Assembly: GCF_000422385.1 (NCBI RefSeq)
Contig: NZ_AULR01000013.1
Span: 1 to 64,000 of the forward strand
Direction: 5' to 3'
Length of the DNA stretch: 64,000 bases
Origin: Microbacterium indicum DSM 19969
GTDB taxonomy: Bacteria; Actinomycetota; Actinomycetes; Actinomycetales; Microbacteriaceae
Shown: positions 27,190 to 36,754 of the stretch, piece after piece
How positions within the stretch are numbered: position 1 is the first letter of the stretch
Layout of the letters: every line of letters starts with the position of its first letter
The notes under the pieces: model-generated
The model's database searches: none
Told to the model about the DNA's origin: nothing
Seen by the model: the letters and a program-made list of their open reading frames with translations, nothing else
Translations under genes and position numbers: made by a program

Positions 27190-29022
27190 GTGATCGAGTT
27201 CAACGCCGACCTCGTCGTCCCCATCGACCCCCAGCGCAACATCGCTGACGTGCTCGCCGATCGTGCGCGGAAGACCCCCGATCTGCCGCTCTTCGGCATC
27301 CCCGACGGCGACGGCTGGCGCGACAAGACGGCGCGGGAGTTCGAGGAGGAGGTCACGGCCCTCGCGAAGGGCTTCGTCGCGGCCGGCGTGCGACCGGGCG
27401 ACAAGGTGGGCTTCCTCGCCCGCACGACCTACGAGTGGAGCCTCGTCGACTTCGCGCTCTTCTACGCGGGCGCGATCATGGTGCCCGTCTACGAGACGAG
27501 CTCCCCCGCCCAGATCCAGTGGATCCTCTCCGATTCGGGCGCCGCCTCGCTCATGGTCGAGTCGGCCGAGCGCTACGAGCGGTTCGCCGAGGTGAGCGAC
27601 CAGCTGCCGCTCGTCGCCACGGTGTGGCGCATGGACGAGGGCGCTCTCGCGACCCTCGTGGAGCAGGGCGCGGGCGTCGACGACGCCGAGATCGAGCGCA
27701 GGCGCCGCCTCGCGAACGGATCCGACATCGCGACGATCATCTACACGTCGGGCTCGACGGGCCGCCCCAAGGGCTGCGTCCTGACGCACAGCAACTTCGT
27801 CGACCTCGCGCAGAACGCGGGCAGCGCGGCGCTCCGGGAGGTCGTCTCGCAGCCGGGCGCCTCGACCCTCATGTTCATCACGACGGCGCACGTCTTCGCT
27901 CGCTTCATGTCGATCTTCTACGTGCACTGGGGCATCAAGACGGGTCACGAGCCCAACACGAAGAACCTCGTGAAGGCCCTCGGGTCGTTCAAGCCGACGG
28001 TGCTGCTCGCCGTGCCGCGCGTCTTCGAGAAGGTCTACAACTCGGCCGCGCAGAAGACCGAGTCCGAGGGGAAGGGCGCGATCTTCCGCCGCGCCGCCAA
28101 GATCGGCATCGAGCACGCCCGGCGCGTGCAGGAGGGCGAGAAGGTCGGCGTCGTGCTCGGGCTGCAGTTCAAGCTCTACGACAAGCTCGTCTTCGGCAAG
28201 CTCCGCGAGCTCATGGGCGGCCGCGTCTCGTACGCCGTGTCGGGGTCCGCTCCCCTGGGCCCGCACCTCGGCTACTTCTTCCGCGGCCTCGGCGTGAAGA
28301 TCCTCGAGGGCTACGGCCTGACCGAGACGACGGCCCCGGCTTCCGTCAACGTCCCCGCCCGCATCAAGGTCGGCACCGTCGGGCCCGCGCTGCCGGGCGT
28401 CGGGATCCGCATCGCCGACGACGGCGAGATCCAGGTGCGCGGCATCAACGTGTTCCGCGAGTACTGGCGCAACCCCGAGGCGACCGAGGCCGCGTTCGAC
28501 GGCGACTGGTTCCGCACGGGCGACCTCGGCGCGCTCGACGACGACGGCTACCTGCGGATCACGGGCCGCAAGAAGGAGATCATCGTGACGGCGGGCGGCA
28601 AGAACGTCGCGCCGCAGATCCTCGAGGACCCCATCCGCGCGAACCCGATCGTCGGGCAGGTCGTCGTCGTCGGCGACAAGAAGCCGTTCATCTCGGCGCT
28701 CGTGACGCTCGACCCCGAGATGCTCCCGGCCTGGCTCGCGACGCACGGCGAGTCGAGCGACCTCACGCTCGAGCAGGCGGTTCACAGCCCCGCCGTCCAC
28801 GCCGAGGTGCAGAAGGCGATCGACGAGGCGAACGCGCTCGTGTCGCGCGCCGAGTCGATCCGCACCTTCCGGATCCTCCCGACCGAATGGACCGAGGCGA
28901 CGGGTCACCTCACCCCGAAGCTTTCGATCAAGCGCACCGAGATCCTGCGCGACTTCGCCGACGACGTCGAGGGCATCTACTCGGAGCCGAAGGACATGAC
29001 CTCGACGGTCGCGATCGGCTGA
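27190..29022 (+). CDS. Long-chain acyl-CoA synthetase (FadD15-like)
   Basis: 610 aa. AMP-binding loop TSGSTGRPKG near residues 187-196, GYGLTETTAP, TGDLGALDDDGYLRITGRKKE and the Lys-containing end KLSIKR. The overall form, with PAQIQWILSDS and HVFARFMSIFYVHWG, matches the large bacterial FACS group that activates long-chain fatty acids. The chosen GTG 27190 has AAAGGAG upstream. An in-frame ATG at 27142 lies 9 bases after a TAGACT hexamer (27127-27132) and is an alternative leaderless start adding 16 residues. Divergent from the acyltransferase, in line with a shared role in lipid synthesis. Confidence 0.92.
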   Translation: MIEFNADLVVPIDPQRNIADVLADRARKTPDLPLFGIPDGDGWRDKTAREFEEEVTALAKGFVAAGVRPGDKVGFLARTTYEWSLVDFALFYAGAIMVPVYETSSPAQIQWILSDSGAASLMVESAERYERFAEVSDQLPLVATVWRMDEGALATLVEQGAGVDDAEIERRRRLANGSDIATIIYTSGSTGRPKGCVLTHSNFVDLAQNAGSAALREVVSQPGASTLMFITTAHVFARFMSIFYVHWGIKTGHEPNTKNLVKALGSFKPTVLLAVPRVFEKVYNSAAQKTESEGKGAIFRRAAKIGIEHARRVQEGEKVGVVLGLQFKLYDKLVFGKLRELMGGRVSYAVSGSAPLGPHLGYFFRGLGVKILEGYGLTETTAPASVNVPARIKVGTVGPALPGVGIRIADDGEIQVRGINVFREYWRNPEATEAAFDGDWFRTGDLGALDDDGYLRITGRKKEIIVTAGGKNVAPQILEDPIRANPIVGQVVVVGDKKPFISALVTLDPEMLPAWLATHGESSDLTLEQAVHSPAVHAEVQKAIDEANALVSRAESIRTFRILPTEWTEATGHLTPKLSIKRTEILRDFADDVEGIYSEPKDMTSTVAIG

Positions 29023-29044
29023 GCGGCCCCGCCGCGGGTCCGGC

Positions 29045-29536
29045 TCAGAACCAGTCGGACTCGCGGACCTCGCGCATCGCGACGCGGCGCTCCTCGGGGG
29101 TCAGCCGCTGCAGGTAGACGACGCCGTCGAGGTGGTCGCACTCGTGCTGGAGCATCTGCGCGAACAGGCCTTCTCCCTCGAGCGTCACGGGCCGGCCGTC
29201 GACGTCGACGCCCTCGACGCGCGCGTACGGGTGGCGCAGCGCGTCGTGCCAGAGGTTCGGCACGGAGAGGCATCCCTCGCTCGTCGGCACGGCCTCGCCG
29301 CGGGTCTCGACGACCCGCGGGTTGAGGATCGCGCCGACCTGGCCGTCGACGTTGTAGCTGAACGCGCGGAGGGCGACGCCGATCTGCGGCGCCGCGACGC
29401 CGGCGCGGCCCGGGAGCTCGACCGTCTCGATGAGGTCGGCCACGAGCGCGCTCGTGCCCTCGTCGAACTCGGTGATCTCGGCGCACTTCGTCCGGAGGAC
29501 GGGGTCGCCGTAGATCCGGATCTCGCGGACCGTCAT
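29045..29536 (-). CDS. def: Peptide deformylase
   Basis: 163 aa metalloenzyme removing formyl from initiator methionine. The three motifs are present: GVAAPQIG (motif I, normally GxGLAAxQ, here AGVAAPQ), EGCLSVP (Cys metal ligand) and QHECDHLDG (HExxH-type, here HECDH). The ATG overlaps the stop of the upstream ParA-like gene (ATGA), so the two are translationally coupled. Confidence 0.93.
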   Translation of the reverse strand: MTVREIRIYGDPVLRTKCAEITEFDEGTSALVADLIETVELPGRAGVAAPQIGVALRAFSYNVDGQVGAILNPRVVETRGEAVPTSEGCLSVPNLWHDALRHPYARVEGVDVDGRPVTLEGEGLFAQMLQHECDHLDGVVYLQRLTPEERRVAMREVRESDWF

Positions 29537-31377
29537 GCGTTCCGGATCCCCTCGACGACGAGCGCGGCGAGCTGTCGCGCGGCGTCGCGGGTCTTCCGGT
29601 CGAGCTCGTGGAACGCGATCGTCGATCCCGTCGCGAGGCGCTCGTCGTAGGGCACGCGCACGACGTGGCGCACGCGCGACGCGAAGTGCGCCTCGAGCTC
29701 GTCCAGCCGCAGGAGCGGCGCGCCGGGCTTGTCCTGGTTGAGGACGACGACCGCCTTGCGGGCGAGCTGCTCGTGGCCGTTGGTCTCGAGCCAGGTGAGG
29801 GTCTCGGAGGCGAGCCGCGAGGCGTCGACGCTCAGGCCCGCGACGATGACGAGCTGGTCGGCCAGGTCGAGCGTCGCCCCCATGACCGAGTGCACGATGC
29901 CCGTGCCCGTGTCGGTGAGGACGATCGAGTAGTAGTGCTCGGCGATGTCGGCGACGCCGCGGTAGTCGGCGTCGCCGAAGGCCTCGGAGACGTGGGGATC
30001 CGACTCGGAGGCGAGCACGTCGAGGCGCGTCTCGTCGCGCACGACGTGGGCCGAGACGTCGCTGAAGCCCGTGATCTGGTCGTGGCTGCGCACGAGGTCG
30101 CGCACGGTCTTGCCCGACGGCTTGGCGATGCGCTCGGCGAGCGTGCCGCGGTCGGGGTTCGCGTCGACGGCGACGACGCGGTCGTCGCGCGCGTCGGCGA
30201 GCGCCATGCCGAGGAGCGCCGTCACGGTCGTCTTGCCGACGCCGCCCTTGCGGCTGAGCACGGGGACGAAACGGGCGTGGCCCGCGAGCGGCGACGCGAT
30301 CCGCGCCGACAGCTCGCGCTGCTCGCGCGTCTTGCGCCCGTCGCCGAGGTTCACGAGGCCGCGCGTCGCCGAGTAGACGATGCGGCGCCACGGATCCACG
30401 GGCTCGGGCCGGCGGATCGCGCCGGTGTCGAGGAGGCGGTCGGCGGTGAGGACGTCGGCGGACTCGCGGCCGGCCGACGCCTGGACCTCGCCAGCGCGGC
30501 GCGCGGCCGGGGTCTTCTCGGGCGCCTTCGGGCCCTCGACCCGCGCGGCCGCGACGACGGCGTTCGCCGTCGTGTTCGTGACGGCGGCCGGGACGGGCTC
30601 GGGGCCGCGCAGCTCGACCTCGGCCGGGAGCGGCTCGGGCTCGACGGCCTCGGGCTCCTCCGCCGCAGGCGCCTCGTCGACGACGATGCGCTCGGGCGCG
30701 GACTCGACCTCGGGCTGCGGCTCGGAGGCGGACGACTCGGGCGCCGTGCGCTCGGCCGTCGCGTGCTCGGGAGCGGCGGGCTCGGGCTCGGCGACAGCCG
30801 GGACCGCCTCGGGCTCGAGCGCGTCGAGGAGCATCGCGTCGAGGTCGTCCTCCGCGTCGACGGGGGCGTCGTCGGAGCCGGCGTCCGGCTCGGCGTCTTC
30901 CACCGGCTCGGCGTCGTCGACCAGCTCGGCGTCGTCGACTTCCTCGGCGACCGGGGCGTCGCCGGCCTCGGGCGCGACCTCCTCGGCCTCGGGCGCGGGA
31001 TCCGCGACCTCGGAACCGTCGCCCTCGTCGTCGTCATCCGCGGGTCCGGCGTCGGGCGCGGCCTCCGCGTCCTCTTCATCGTCCTCGACGAGGATCTCGC
31101 CCGTCACGACGTCGGCCTCGTCGTCGCGCGTGACGGCCTCGTCGGGCGCCACGGCGTCGCCGTCGTCGATCCCGGCGGGGCGGATCTCGTCGGCGATCAC
31201 GTCTCGGTCGTCGTCCTCGCGGTCGTCGCGGTATCCGGCGGGAAGCTGCACGGCGACCTGCGACGTCACGGTGAAGTCGATGGCCGTCGTGTTGACGCTG
31301 ACCTCGTCGAGCACTCCGTTGTCGTCGGACGAGGGGTTCGCGTCGTCGCGCGCGGGCGTGCTGCGATCGGCTGCCAC
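29533..31377 (-). CDS. ParA/MinD-type ATPase with long acidic N-terminal region
   Basis: 614 aa. Residues 1 to about 310 are of low complexity, dominated by Asp, Glu, Ala and Pro, without a recognisable fold. A basic linker ([23 protein letters not shown]) then leads to a MinD/ParA-like domain whose P-loop [16 protein letters not shown] is near 373-388 and whose Walker B-like strand reads [13 protein letters not shown]. The architecture (disordered tail plus MinD-like ATPase) recalls EspI-type proteins of actinobacteria, but no type VII secretion gene is near. GTG start 31377 has AGGAG eight bases upstream. It overlaps def. The function is not known. Confidence 0.8.
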   Translation of the reverse strand: MAADRSTPARDDANPSSDDNGVLDEVSVNTTAIDFTVTSQVAVQLPAGYRDDREDDDRDVIADEIRPAGIDDGDAVAPDEAVTRDDEADVVTGEILVEDDEEDAEAAPDAGPADDDDEGDGSEVADPAPEAEEVAPEAGDAPVAEEVDDAELVDDAEPVEDAEPDAGSDDAPVDAEDDLDAMLLDALEPEAVPAVAEPEPAAPEHATAERTAPESSASEPQPEVESAPERIVVDEAPAAEEPEAVEPEPLPAEVELRGPEPVPAAVTNTTANAVVAAARVEGPKAPEKTPAARRAGEVQASAGRESADVLTADRLLDTGAIRRPEPVDPWRRIVYSATRGLVNLGDGRKTREQRELSARIASPLAGHARFVPVLSRKGGVGKTTVTALLGMALADARDDRVVAVDANPDRGTLAERIAKPSGKTVRDLVRSHDQITGFSDVSAHVVRDETRLDVLASESDPHVSEAFGDADYRGVADIAEHYYSIVLTDTGTGIVHSVMGATLDLADQLVIVAGLSVDASRLASETLTWLETNGHEQLARKAVVVLNQDKPGAPLLRLDELEAHFASRVRHVVRVPYDERLATGSTIAFHELDRKTRDAARQLAALVVEGIRNA

Positions 31378-31399
31378 TGGTGGTGCTCCTGGAGTTTCT

Positions 31400-31437
31400 G
31401 GGGGCGCGAGGCGCCGACGCGGGAACCTCCCGCCCCC
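31400..31437 (-). terminator. Hairpin after pyc
   Basis: GCGGGA-ACC-TCCCGC (31419-31433) lies within a competing larger pairing GGGGGCG (31400-31406) / CGCCCCC (31431-31437), 7-40 bp past the pyc stop. No good T-tract; termination may be partial. Confidence 0.5.
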
Positions 31438-31443
31438 GAGACT

Positions 31444-34400
31444 TTACTGTCCGGCGGTGACCACGAGCAAAAGATCGCCCGCATCGACCTGCTGGGTGGG
31501 GGCGATCGCGACGCGTTCGACCGTGCCGGAGACCGTGGCCGCGATCGACGCCTCCATCTTCATCGCCTCGATCGACGCGACCGCCTGTCCCGCCTCGACG
31601 ACGTCGCCCGGGGCGACGCGCAGGGTCACGACGCCCGAGAACGGCGCGGCGAGGTGCCCCGGGTTCTGGCGGTCGGCCTTCTCGGCTTCGTGCGTCTCGA
31701 CGTCGATCGACCTGTCGCGCACCTCGACGGGGCGCAGCTGGCCGTTGAGCGTCGTCATGACCGAGCGCATGCCCTTCTCGTCGGCGTCGCCGACCGACTC
31801 GAGGCCCACGATCAGCTCGACGCCCCTCTCGAGGTCGACGACGTGCTCGCGCCCGTGCTCGAGGCCGTAGAGGTAGTCGGCGGTGTCGAGCACCGACAGG
31901 TCGCCGTACACGCGCCGCGTCTCCTCGAACGCGGCCGTCGGCTGCGGGAAGAGCAGGCGGTTGAGGGTCGCCCGCCGCGTGGCCGAGTCGCCTCCGAGCG
32001 CCGCGAGGTCGTCGTCGCCCAGCGGGGTGATCGCGGTGTCGACGTCGCGGCCCGCGAGGATCTTCGACCGGAAGGGCTCGGGCCAGCCGCCCGGCAGCTC
32101 GCCGAGCTCCCCCGCCATGAACCCCACGACCGAGTCGGGCACGTCGTACCGCGCGGGGTGCGCCTCGAAGTCGGCGGGGTCGGCGCGCACGGCCGCGAGC
32201 TGCAGCGCGAGGTCGCCGACGACCTTCGACGACGGGGTGACCTTGGGGATCCGCCCGAGCATGCGGTTCGCGGCGGCGTACATGTCCTCGACGAGCTCGA
32301 AGTCGTCGGCGAGGCCCAGCGCGATCGCCTGCTGGCGCAGGTTCGACAGCTGCCCGCCCGGGATCTCGTGCGTGTAGACGCGCCCCGTCGGCCCCGCGAG
32401 GCCCGACTCGAAGGGCCGGTACACGCGCCGGACGGCCTCCCAGTACGGCTCGAGGTCGGCGACGGCCTGCAGGTCGAGCCCCGTGTCGCGGGCCGTGTGC
32501 GCGAGCGCCGCGACGAGCGACGACATCGCGGGCTGGCTCGTCGTTCCCGCCATCGGGGCCGAGGCGACGTCGACGGCGTCTGCGCCCGCCGCGCTCGCGG
32601 CGAGGAGCGTCGCGAGCTGCCCGCCCGCCGTGTCGTGCGTGTGCACGTGGACGGGGAGCTCGAACTCGCGCCGCAGGGCCGTGACGAGCTTCGCGGCGGC
32701 GGGCGGGCGCAGGAGCCCCGCCATGTCCTTGATCGCGAGGACGTGGGCGCCGGCGCCCACGATCTCCTCGGCGAGGCGCAGGTAGTAATCGAGCGTGTAC
32801 AGGTCCTCGCTCGGGTCGGCGAGGTCGCCCGTGTAGCAGAGCGCCACCTCGGCGAGAGGGGCCCCGGCCTCGCGCACGGCGTCGATCGCGGGACGCATCT
32901 GCGCGACGTCGTTGAGCGCGTCGAAGATCCGGAAGACGTCGACGCCCGTCTCGGCGGCCTCCCGGACGAAGGCCTCGGTCACCTCGGTCGGGTACGGCGT
33001 GTACCCGACGGTGTTGCGGCCGCGCAGGAGCATCTGGATCGCGACGTTCGGGAGCGCCTCGCGCAGGCCCGCGAGGCGCTCCCACGGGTCCTCGCCGAGG
33101 AAGCGGAGCGCGACGTCGTACGTCGCGCCGCCCCAGGCCTCGACCGAGAGCAGCTGCGGCGTCGCACGCGCGACGTGCGGCGCGACCTCGAGGAGGTCCT
33201 TCGTGCGCACGCGCGTCGCGAGCAGCGACTGATGCGCGTCGCGGAACGTCGTGTCGGTGACGGCGAGCGCCTTCTGCGCACGCAGGTCGGCCGCGAAGGC
33301 CTCGGGGCCGAGCGCGAGGAGGCGCTGGCGGGAGCCGTCCGGGGCCGGCGCGTCGAGGTCGGTCGCGGGCAGCTTGTCGCGCGGCACCGCGAGGGCCGGC
33401 CGCTCGCCGAAGGGCCTGTTGACCGTGACGTCGGTCATCCAGCGGAGGATCTTCGTGCCGCGGTCCTTCGACACGCGGCCCTTGAGCAGCTCGGGGCGCT
33501 CGTCGATGAACGACGTCGACAGGTCGCCGGCGACGAACGACGGATCCTCGAGCACGGCGCGGAGGAACGGGATGTTCGTCGCGACCCCGCGGATCCGGAA
33601 CTCGGCGAGCGCGCGGCGCGCACGCGCGACGGCGGCGGGGAAGTCGCGACCGCGCACCGTGAGCTTCGCCAGCATCGAGTCGAAGTACGGGGAGATCTGC
33701 GACCCGGCCGCGACGGTTCCGCCGTCGATGCGGATCCCCGCGCCGCCCGGCGACCGGTAGGTCGTGATCCGCCCCGTGTCGGGCCGGAAGCCCTGCGAGG
33801 GGTCCTCGGTCGTGATGCGCGTCTGCATCGCGGCCCCGTGGAGCCGGATCGCGTCCTGGACGAGGCCCAGGTCGGAGAGCGTCTCCCCCGAGGCGATGCG
33901 CATCTGCGTCTGCACGAGGTCGACGTCGGTGACCTCCTCGGTGACGGTGTGCTCGACCTGGATGCGCGGGTTCATCTCGATGAAGACGACCTCGCCCGCG
34001 CGCGGGCCCGTCGTCTCGAGGAGGAACTCGACGGTTCCCGCGTTCTCGTATCCGATCGAGCGCGCGAACGCGACGGCGTATCCGTGCAGCGCGCCGGCGA
34101 TCTCGGGGTCGAGGTTCGGCGCCGGCGCGAGCTCGACGACCTTCTGGTGGCGGCGCTGCACCGAGCAGTCGCGCTCGAAGAGGTGGACGGTGTCGCCCGT
34201 GCCGTCGGCGAGGACCTGCACCTCGATGTGCCGGGGCCGGAGCACGGCCTGCTCGAGGAACATGCGCGCGTCGCCGAAGGCGCTGTCGGCCTCGCGCATG
34301 GCCTCCTCGAGCGCCGCGGCGAGCGCCTCACGGGTCTCGACGCGACGCATGCCGCGCCCGCCGCCACCCGCGACGGCCTTCGCAAACAGGGGGAACCCGA

Positions 34401-34851
34401 TCTCGTCGGCCTCGGCGAGGAGGGCGTCGACGTCGTCGGTCGCGCCCGTCGAGCGGAGCACCGGCACCCCCGCCGCGATCGCGTGTTCCTTCGCGGTGAC
34501 CTTGTCGCCCGCCATCTCGAGCACGGCGGCGCGCGGCCCGATGAAGGCGATCCCCCGCTCGGCGGCCTTCGCCGCGAGATCGGGGTTCTCGGAGAGGAAG
34601 CCGTAGCCGGGGTAGATCGCGTCGGCTCCCGAATCGACCGCGACGCGCACGATCTCGTCGACGTCGAGGTAGGCCTGGACGGGATGCCCCTTCTCGCCGA
34701 TCTGATAGGCCTCGTCCGCCTTGAGACGGTGCAGCGAGCTGCGATCCTCCCAGGGGTAGACCGCGACCGTCTTCGCTCCGAGCTCGACCGCGGCGCGGAA
34801 GGCGCGGATCGCGATCTCCCCTCGATTCGCCACGAGGACCTTCGTGAACAT
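31444..34851 (-). CDS. pyc: Pyruvate carboxylase
   Basis: 1135 aa, full length for the single-chain enzyme that makes oxaloacetate. Biotin carboxylase domain (1 to about 450: VLVANRGEIAIRAFRAA, GGGGRGMR, FIEMNPRIQVEHTVTEE), carboxyltransferase domain (about 520-800: DTTFRDAHQSLLATRVRT, AIKDMAGLLRPPAA), and a C-terminal biotin carrier with EAMKMEAS, the biotinylated lysine near 1098. Anaplerotic role. Divergent from parA; the short upstream region (81 bp) carries both promoters. Confidence 0.97.
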   Translation of the reverse strand: MFTKVLVANRGEIAIRAFRAAVELGAKTVAVYPWEDRSSLHRLKADEAYQIGEKGHPVQAYLDVDEIVRVAVDSGADAIYPGYGFLSENPDLAAKAAERGIAFIGPRAAVLEMAGDKVTAKEHAIAAGVPVLRSTGATDDVDALLAEADEIGFPLFAKAVAGGGGRGMRRVETREALAAALEEAMREADSAFGDARMFLEQAVLRPRHIEVQVLADGTGDTVHLFERDCSVQRRHQKVVELAPAPNLDPEIAGALHGYAVAFARSIGYENAGTVEFLLETTGPRAGEVVFIEMNPRIQVEHTVTEEVTDVDLVQTQMRIASGETLSDLGLVQDAIRLHGAAMQTRITTEDPSQGFRPDTGRITTYRSPGGAGIRIDGGTVAAGSQISPYFDSMLAKLTVRGRDFPAAVARARRALAEFRIRGVATNIPFLRAVLEDPSFVAGDLSTSFIDERPELLKGRVSKDRGTKILRWMTDVTVNRPFGERPALAVPRDKLPATDLDAPAPDGSRQRLLALGPEAFAADLRAQKALAVTDTTFRDAHQSLLATRVRTKDLLEVAPHVARATPQLLSVEAWGGATYDVALRFLGEDPWERLAGLREALPNVAIQMLLRGRNTVGYTPYPTEVTEAFVREAAETGVDVFRIFDALNDVAQMRPAIDAVREAGAPLAEVALCYTGDLADPSEDLYTLDYYLRLAEEIVGAGAHVLAIKDMAGLLRPPAAAKLVTALRREFELPVHVHTHDTAGGQLATLLAASAAGADAVDVASAPMAGTTSQPAMSSLVAALAHTARDTGLDLQAVADLEPYWEAVRRVYRPFESGLAGPTGRVYTHEIPGGQLSNLRQQAIALGLADDFELVEDMYAAANRMLGRIPKVTPSSKVVGDLALQLAAVRADPADFEAHPARYDVPDSVVGFMAGELGELPGGWPEPFRSKILAGRDVDTAITPLGDDDLAALGGDSATRRATLNRLLFPQPTAAFEETRRVYGDLSVLDTADYLYGLEHGREHVVDLERGVELIVGLESVGDADEKGMRSVMTTLNGQLRPVEVRDRSIDVETHEAEKADRQNPGHLAAPFSGVVTLRVAPGDVVEAGQAVASIEAMKMEASIAATVSGTVERVAIAPTQQVDAGDLLLVVTAGQ

Positions 34852-34920
34852 GAGCCTCCCAGATCAGGGCGATCGGCGATCGCTTCGGCGGGTGCAGATC
34901 GGTCTCAGACTATTGGACGG

Positions 34921-34926
34921 TAGCGT
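34921..34926 (+). promoter_or_regulatory. -10 hexamer TAGCGT, parA
   Basis: TAGCGT ends 6 bases before the GTG at 34933, no Shine-Dalgarno; leaderless promoter candidate. Confidence 0.5.
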
Positions 34927-34932
34927 AGGGGC

Positions 34933-35751
34933 GTGCACGTACTCAGCGTCAGTTCTCTGAAGGGCGGCGTCGGAAAGACGACGGTGACCCTGGGCCTCGC
35001 CTCCGCGGCGTTCGCTCGCGGCATCCGCACCCTCGTCGTCGACCTCGACCCGCAGTCCGACGTGTCGACGGGGCTCGACGTCCAGACCGCCGGCCGCCTC
35101 AACATCGCCGACGTGCTCGAGAATCCCAAGGAGAAGGTCGTCCGCCAGGCGATCACCTCCAGCGGGTGGACCAAGGTGCACCCCGGCACGATGGACGTGC
35201 TGCTCGGGAGCCCCTCGGCCATCAACTACGACGGCCCGCACCCCTCGGTGCGCGACGTGTGGAAGCTCGAGGAGGCGCTCGCCCTCATCGAGGACGAGTA
35301 CGACCTCGTCCTCGTCGACTGCGCGCCCTCGCTCAACGCCCTGACGCGCACGGCCTGGGCCGCGAGCGACCGCGTCGCGATCATCACCGAGCCCGGCCTG
35401 TTCTCGGTCGCCGCCGCCGACCGCGCGCTGCGCGCTGTCGAGGAGATCCGCCGCGGCCTGTCCTCGCGCCTGCAGCCCCTCGGCATCGTCGTCAACCGCG
35501 TGCGCCCGCAGTCTGTCGAGCACCAGTTCCGCATCAAGGAGATGCGCGACATGTTCGGCCCGCTGGTGCTCGAGCCCCAGCTCCCCGAGCGCACCTCGCT
35601 CCAGCAGGCTCAGGGCGCCGCGAAGCCCCTGCACGTCTGGCCGGGCGAGTCGGCGCAGGAGCTTGCGGCCGACTTCGACCAGCTGCTCGACCGCGTCGTC
35701 GAGGCCGGTCACATCGACGCGCCCGAGCAGGGCGCGACGACCGCCGAGTAG
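34933..35751 (+). CDS. ParA/Soj family ATPase (orphan, no ParB)
   Basis: 272 aa. P-loop [15 protein letters not shown] (9-23), Walker A' VVDLDPQSDVSTGL, switch region VLVDCAPSLNALTRTAW. Full ParA-type fold with deviant Walker A. No parB gene and no parS-like palindrome were seen. In related genomes a ParA of this type lies next to the FHA/MerR pair found here 8 kb downstream, so it is probably a cargo- or division-related orphan ParA and not the chromosome-partition one. GTG start. Confidence 0.88.
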   Translation: MHVLSVSSLKGGVGKTTVTLGLASAAFARGIRTLVVDLDPQSDVSTGLDVQTAGRLNIADVLENPKEKVVRQAITSSGWTKVHPGTMDVLLGSPSAINYDGPHPSVRDVWKLEEALALIEDEYDLVLVDCAPSLNALTRTAWAASDRVAIITEPGLFSVAAADRALRAVEEIRRGLSSRLQPLGIVVNRVRPQSVEHQFRIKEMRDMFGPLVLEPQLPERTSLQQAQGAAKPLHVWPGESAQELAADFDQLLDRVVEAGHIDAPEQGATTAE

Positions 35752-35755
35752 CCCC

Positions 35756-36754
35756 TCAGGCCTCCGAGTCGAGTGCCGTCACCGGCACGGGGTACGCGAG
35801 CGGCTCCCCCGCCGCGATCCGGCGCAGCTCGCCGATCTCGGCGTCGACCATGCGGTCGACCTCCGTGCCGACCGACCCCGCGATGTGCGGGGTGAGGAGC
35901 GCGTTCGGGTGGTCGTACAGCGGGTGCTCCGCCGGGAGGACCCACGGCACCGTCACGTCGAGCACCGCGAACAGGTCGCCGCGCACCACGCGGTCGGTCA
36001 GCGCATCCTGGTCGACGACCTCGCCGCGCGCCGTGTTGATGATCGCCGATCCGGGGCGCATGGCGTCGATGAGCTCGCGCGTCACGAGCCCGCGCGTCGC
36101 CGGCAGCGACGGCGCGTGCACCGAGACGACGTCGCTCGCCTGGAAGAGCTCCGCGAGCGTCGCGGGCTCCGCCCCGAGCGCGCGGATCTCGTCGGCGCCG
36201 AGGGTGGGGTCACTGAGCAGGACGTCGAGCTCGAAGGGCGCGAGCAGGTCGACGACGCGTCGGCCGATGCGCGACGCCCCGATGATCCCGACGGTGCGGC
36301 GGTAGTTGCCGATCACCCCGAGCGCGGCCTGATCGACGAGGTCGCGGCTCTCGCGGTACGCCCGGGCGATCGGGACGATGCGCTTGTTCGCGAAGAGGAT
36401 CGCGGCGAGCGTGTACTCGGCGACGGGGACGGCGTTGGCGTCGACCGCCGAGCTCACGCCGATCCCCCGCTCCCACACGGCGCGGTCGAACTGGCTGCGG
36501 ACCGAGCCCGCGACGTGGAGGATCCACCGGAGGCGCGGCGCCGCGGCGAGCATCCCCGCGTCGATGCGCGGCGTCCCCCACCCCGTCACGAGGACCTCGG
36601 CCTCGGCGAGGGCCGCGCGGGCACGCGGGTCGTCGAAGCCGTCGACCGTGCCGAGGAGGCGGCCCTCCTCGGCGAGCAGCCGCGCGAGGCGCCGCTCCGA
36701 GGCCGGGGCGAGCGCCCCCGTGCCGACGGCGCTGAGGACGGCGGGGCGCGTCAT
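35756..36754 (-). CDS. D-2-hydroxyacid dehydrogenase
   Basis: 332 aa NAD(P)-dependent 2-hydroxyacid dehydrogenase. A Rossmann domain with GIIGASRIGRRVVDLL (the usual GxGxxG reads GASRIG) is present. The catalytic triad is R in NTARGEVVD, E in LPAEHPLYD and H in TPHIAGSVG. Substrate is unknown; in this operon it probably reduces or oxidises a sugar-derived keto/hydroxy acid. ATG 36754 overlaps the YesL-like stop (ATGA), last gene of the sugar operon. It converges on parA with 4 bp between stops. Confidence 0.88.
   Translation of the reverse strand: MTRPAVLSAVGTGALAPASERRLARLLAEEGRLLGTVDGFDDPRARAALAEAEVLVTGWGTPRIDAGMLAAAPRLRWILHVAGSVRSQFDRAVWERGIGVSSAVDANAVPVAEYTLAAILFANKRIVPIARAYRESRDLVDQAALGVIGNYRRTVGIIGASRIGRRVVDLLAPFELDVLLSDPTLGADEIRALGAEPATLAELFQASDVVSVHAPSLPATRGLVTRELIDAMRPGSAIINTARGEVVDQDALTDRVVRGDLFAVLDVTVPWVLPAEHPLYDHPNALLTPHIAGSVGTEVDRMVDAEIGELRRIAAGEPLAYPVPVTALDSEA

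Noticed and set aside
29608..34923. A very long plus-strand open frame (about 1770 codons) opposite the ParA-like and pyc genes
   Set aside because: It is antisense to pyc and the ATPase, has Arg/Val/Gly-rich composition without any domain, and arises from the lack of stop codons in high-GC antisense frames.
34852..34932. parS site near the parA gene
   Set aside because: No TGTTTCACGTGAAACA-like palindrome is present in the gap or nearby.
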